This document shows positions 14,778 to 16,169 of a stretch of 16,169 nucleotides of DNA, in pieces. Origin of the DNA: Spongiicolonus versatilis (lineage in GTDB: Bacteria > Pseudomonadota > Gammaproteobacteria > Arenicellales > Spongiicolonaceae); assembly GCA_028286165.1 (NCBI GenBank), contig JAPYMU010000197.1:1-16169 (forward strand), in the 5' to 3' direction. The position numbers were made by a program, and so were the translations under genes. The stretch's first letter is position 1, and each line of letters starts with the position of its first letter. The notes beneath the pieces were generated by a model. That model saw only the letters and a program-made list of their open reading frames with translations. It was not told where the DNA came from and ran no database searches.

Positions 14778-15836
14778 ATGCCCGGCAACACCATCGGCAG
14801 AAATTTCGCCGTCACCACCTTTGGCGAGAGCCACGGGCCGGCCATTGGCTGTGTGGTGGACGGCTGCCCGCCGGCGCTGGCGTTGGCGGAGGGCGACATT
14901 CAGCCCGACCTGGACCGCCGCCGGCCGGGGGCGTCGCGGTTTACCAGCCAGCGGCGCGAGGCCGACCGGGTGCGGATTCTTTCCGGCGTGTTTGAGGGGC
15001 GCACCACCGGCGCGCCCATTGCGCTGGTGATTGAAAACGTGGACCAGCGGCCGCGCGACTACGACGCGATTAAAAATTTATTCCGCCCCGGCCACGCCGA
15101 CTTCACCTACCACAAAAAATACGGCGTCCGCGACCACCGCGGCGGCGGCCGTGCCTCGGCGCGCGAGACCGCGGCGCGGGTTGCGGCCGGCGCCATTGCG
15201 CGCAAATATTTAGCCGGGCAATTCGGCGTCCGCATCCGCGGCTGCCTGACCCAACTGGGCGACATTTACGCCTCGGTGGCCGACTGGGACGAGGTGGACA
15301 ACAACCCGTTCTTCTGCGCCGACCGCGCCCAGGTTCCGGCCATGGAACAGTTGCTTGACGAGTTGCGCAAGAGCGGCGACTCGGCCGGCGCCCGCCTTCA
15401 CCTGTGCGCCAGCGGCGCGCCGGCCGGCTGGGGCGAGCCGGTGTTTGACCGCGTGGACGCCGCTATCGCCGCCGCCATGATGAGCATCAACGCGGTCAAG
15501 GGCGTGGAGATCGGCGCCGGCTTCGCCAGCGTCGCCCAGCGCGGCAGCGCCCACCGCGACGAGATCACCGTGGACGGCTTCGCCACCAACAACGCCGGCG
15601 GCGTGCTCGGCGGCATCACCACCGGCCAGGACATTCTGGTCAGCATCGCCTTCAAGCCCACCTCCAGCATCCGCATCAAGGGCCGCACCGTGGACACCGC
15701 CGGCAACCCCGCCGACATCAGCGTCACCGGCCGCCACGACCCGTGCGTCGGCATCCGCGCCATTCCCATCGCCGAGGCCATGCTGGCCCTGGTGCTCACC
15801 GACCACGCCCTGCGCCACCGCGCCCAGTGCGGGTGA
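14778..15836 (+). CDS. aroC: Chorismate synthase
   Basis: AroC makes chorismate from 5-enolpyruvylshikimate-3-phosphate using reduced FMN, the last step of the shikimate pathway. The 352-residue protein has TFGESHGPAIGCVVDGCP (14-31, H19), RPGHADFTYHKKYG (103-116, H106), RDHRGGGRASARETA (118-132; Tyr and Ser are more usual where His120 and Ala126 occur), NAVKGVEIGAGF and the C-terminal signature RHDPCVGIRAIPIAEAM. Length matches the family. It starts 3 bp after the dcd stop and closes the mrp-dcd-aroC unit. The upstream GACCTGAG gives only a weak ribosome binding site. Confidence 0.97.
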   Translation: MPGNTIGRNFAVTTFGESHGPAIGCVVDGCPPALALAEGDIQPDLDRRRPGASRFTSQRREADRVRILSGVFEGRTTGAPIALVIENVDQRPRDYDAIKNLFRPGHADFTYHKKYGVRDHRGGGRASARETAARVAAGAIARKYLAGQFGVRIRGCLTQLGDIYASVADWDEVDNNPFFCADRAQVPAMEQLLDELRKSGDSAGARLHLCASGAPAGWGEPVFDRVDAAIAAAMMSINAVKGVEIGAGFASVAQRGSAHRDEITVDGFATNNAGGVLGGITTGQDILVSIAFKPTSSIRIKGRTVDTAGNPADISVTGRHDPCVGIRAIPIAEAMLALVLTDHALRHRAQCG

Positions 15837-15846
15837 CTCCGCCGCT

Positions 15847-15941
15847 GCAACCGGCATCCTTAACGTCGCAACCACCGTTTTATGCACTGCAACCACCGTC
15901 CCCGCCGTGCTACAATCGCCGCCCCGCTCACCAACCACCGT
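15847..15941 (+). repeat. 21-bp-phased CAACCACCGT repeats upstream of ppiD
   Basis: CAACCACCGT occurs at 15869, 15890 and 15932, and a partial copy (CAACCGGCAT) occurs at 15848. Start-to-start distances are 21, 21 and 42 bp. The skipped 21-bp slot holds the ppiD -10 element (TACAAT, 15911). Twenty-one bp is two helical turns, so the copies face the same side of the DNA. This could be a regulator-binding array or a decayed tandem repeat; its role is inferred. Confidence 0.55.
15908..15916 (+). promoter_or_regulatory. Extended -10 promoter of ppiD
   Basis: TGC-TACAAT forms an extended -10 with a five-of-six hexamer, 32 bp ahead of the ppiD ATG. CTGCAA at 15887-15892 could act as a weak -35 with an 18-bp spacer. 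The element lies in phase with the CAACCACCGT repeats. Confidence 0.6.
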
Positions 15942-15948
15942 TTGAACC

Positions 15949-16169
15949 ATGCTCACCGCCATTCGTGACCGCGCCAGCGGCTGGATTGCCTGGTTTATTG
16001 TCGGGCTGCTGTGCATTCCTTTCGCTTTCTGGGGCATCAGCGAATATTTCCAGGGCGAGGCCATCGTGGACATCGCCGACATCAACGGCGTTGAGATTGA
16101 TTACTACGAGTACCAGAACATCCTGGCCGAGCGGCGGCGGCAGATGAGCGCGGCCGACCGCGACGCCGA
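15949..16169 (+). CDS. ppiD: Peptidyl-prolyl cis-trans isomerase D (PpiD/SurA_N type), 5' part
   Basis: Only the first 73 codons are inside the window; the gene runs off the end. The start MLTAIRDRASGWIAWFIVGL is typical of PpiD, with one N-terminal inner-membrane anchor (about 11-30) followed by the beginning of the periplasmic SurA-like chaperone domain (VDIADINGVEIDYYEYQNILAERR). PpiD is anchored at the SecYEG exit and helps proteins fold as they enter the periplasm. The ATG at 15949 has no Shine-Dalgarno. The downstream parvulin domain cannot be checked. Confidence 0.9.
   Translation, partial: MLTAIRDRASGWIAWFIVGLLCIPFAFWGISEYFQGEAIVDIADINGVEIDYYEYQNILAERRRQMSAADRDA

Noticed and set aside
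1..16169. CRISPR array, insertion sequence or prophage
   Set aside because: No regularly spaced repeat-spacer units, transposase or phage structural genes were seen; the many GCCGGC-type words are compositional.

Overview
The window is GC-rich bacterial DNA (about 65-70% G+C by eye, locally higher). Its core-gene content and order fit Beta- or Gammaproteobacteria: rnr-rlmB beside a tRNA-Leu, metG-rnfB-nth facing mrp-dcd-aroC, then ppiD. The dCTP deaminase is the 188-residue type and RnfB is an orphan soluble form. I cannot place the organism more finely from the sequence alone. Coding density is very high. Most neighbours in a transcription unit overlap by 1-17 bases, and no gene-free stretch exceeds about 130 bp.

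Layout. (1) 71-3229, plus strand: a large single-chain N6-adenine restriction-modification protein, the most accessory-looking gene. It runs up to the 3' end of a tRNA-Leu(CAG) on the minus strand (3236-3322). (2) 3341-6099, plus: rnr (RNase R, short N terminus) and rlmB (23S rRNA Gm2251 methyltransferase), overlapping by 4 nt. (3) 9542 down to 6137, minus: a compact five-gene operon that encodes a secreted four-cysteine DUF2282 peptide (bufferin/BufA1 type), a DUF692 multinuclear iron oxygenase (BufB), a DUF2063 partner (BufC), a DoxX-family membrane protein and an ArsS-type radical SAM protein. (4) 13043 down to 9671, minus: metG, an orphan soluble rnfB and nth. (5) 13114-15836, plus: mrp/apbC, dcd and aroC. 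(6) 15949 to the end: the start of ppiD.

The most interesting system is region 3. It looks like a pathway for a ribosomally made, post-translationally modified, copper-related periplasmic peptide. BufB and BufC would convert cysteines of the BufA precursor. DoxX would sit in the inner membrane. The last gene, a radical SAM enzyme best known from arsenosugar synthesis, appears with no arsM in view and may add a further modification or link the locus to metal(loid) stress. A perfect 26-bp palindrome just inside bufB could set the ratio of precursor to enzymes.

Regulatory signals visible are a near-consensus promoter for the tRNA, extended -10 elements (TGN-TATAAT or TGN-TACAAT) ahead of bufA, mrp and ppiD, a 16-bp palindrome over the expected mrp start site, and a 21-bp-phased repeat series ahead of ppiD. 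All functional statements come from sequence motifs and family knowledge; no searches were run.
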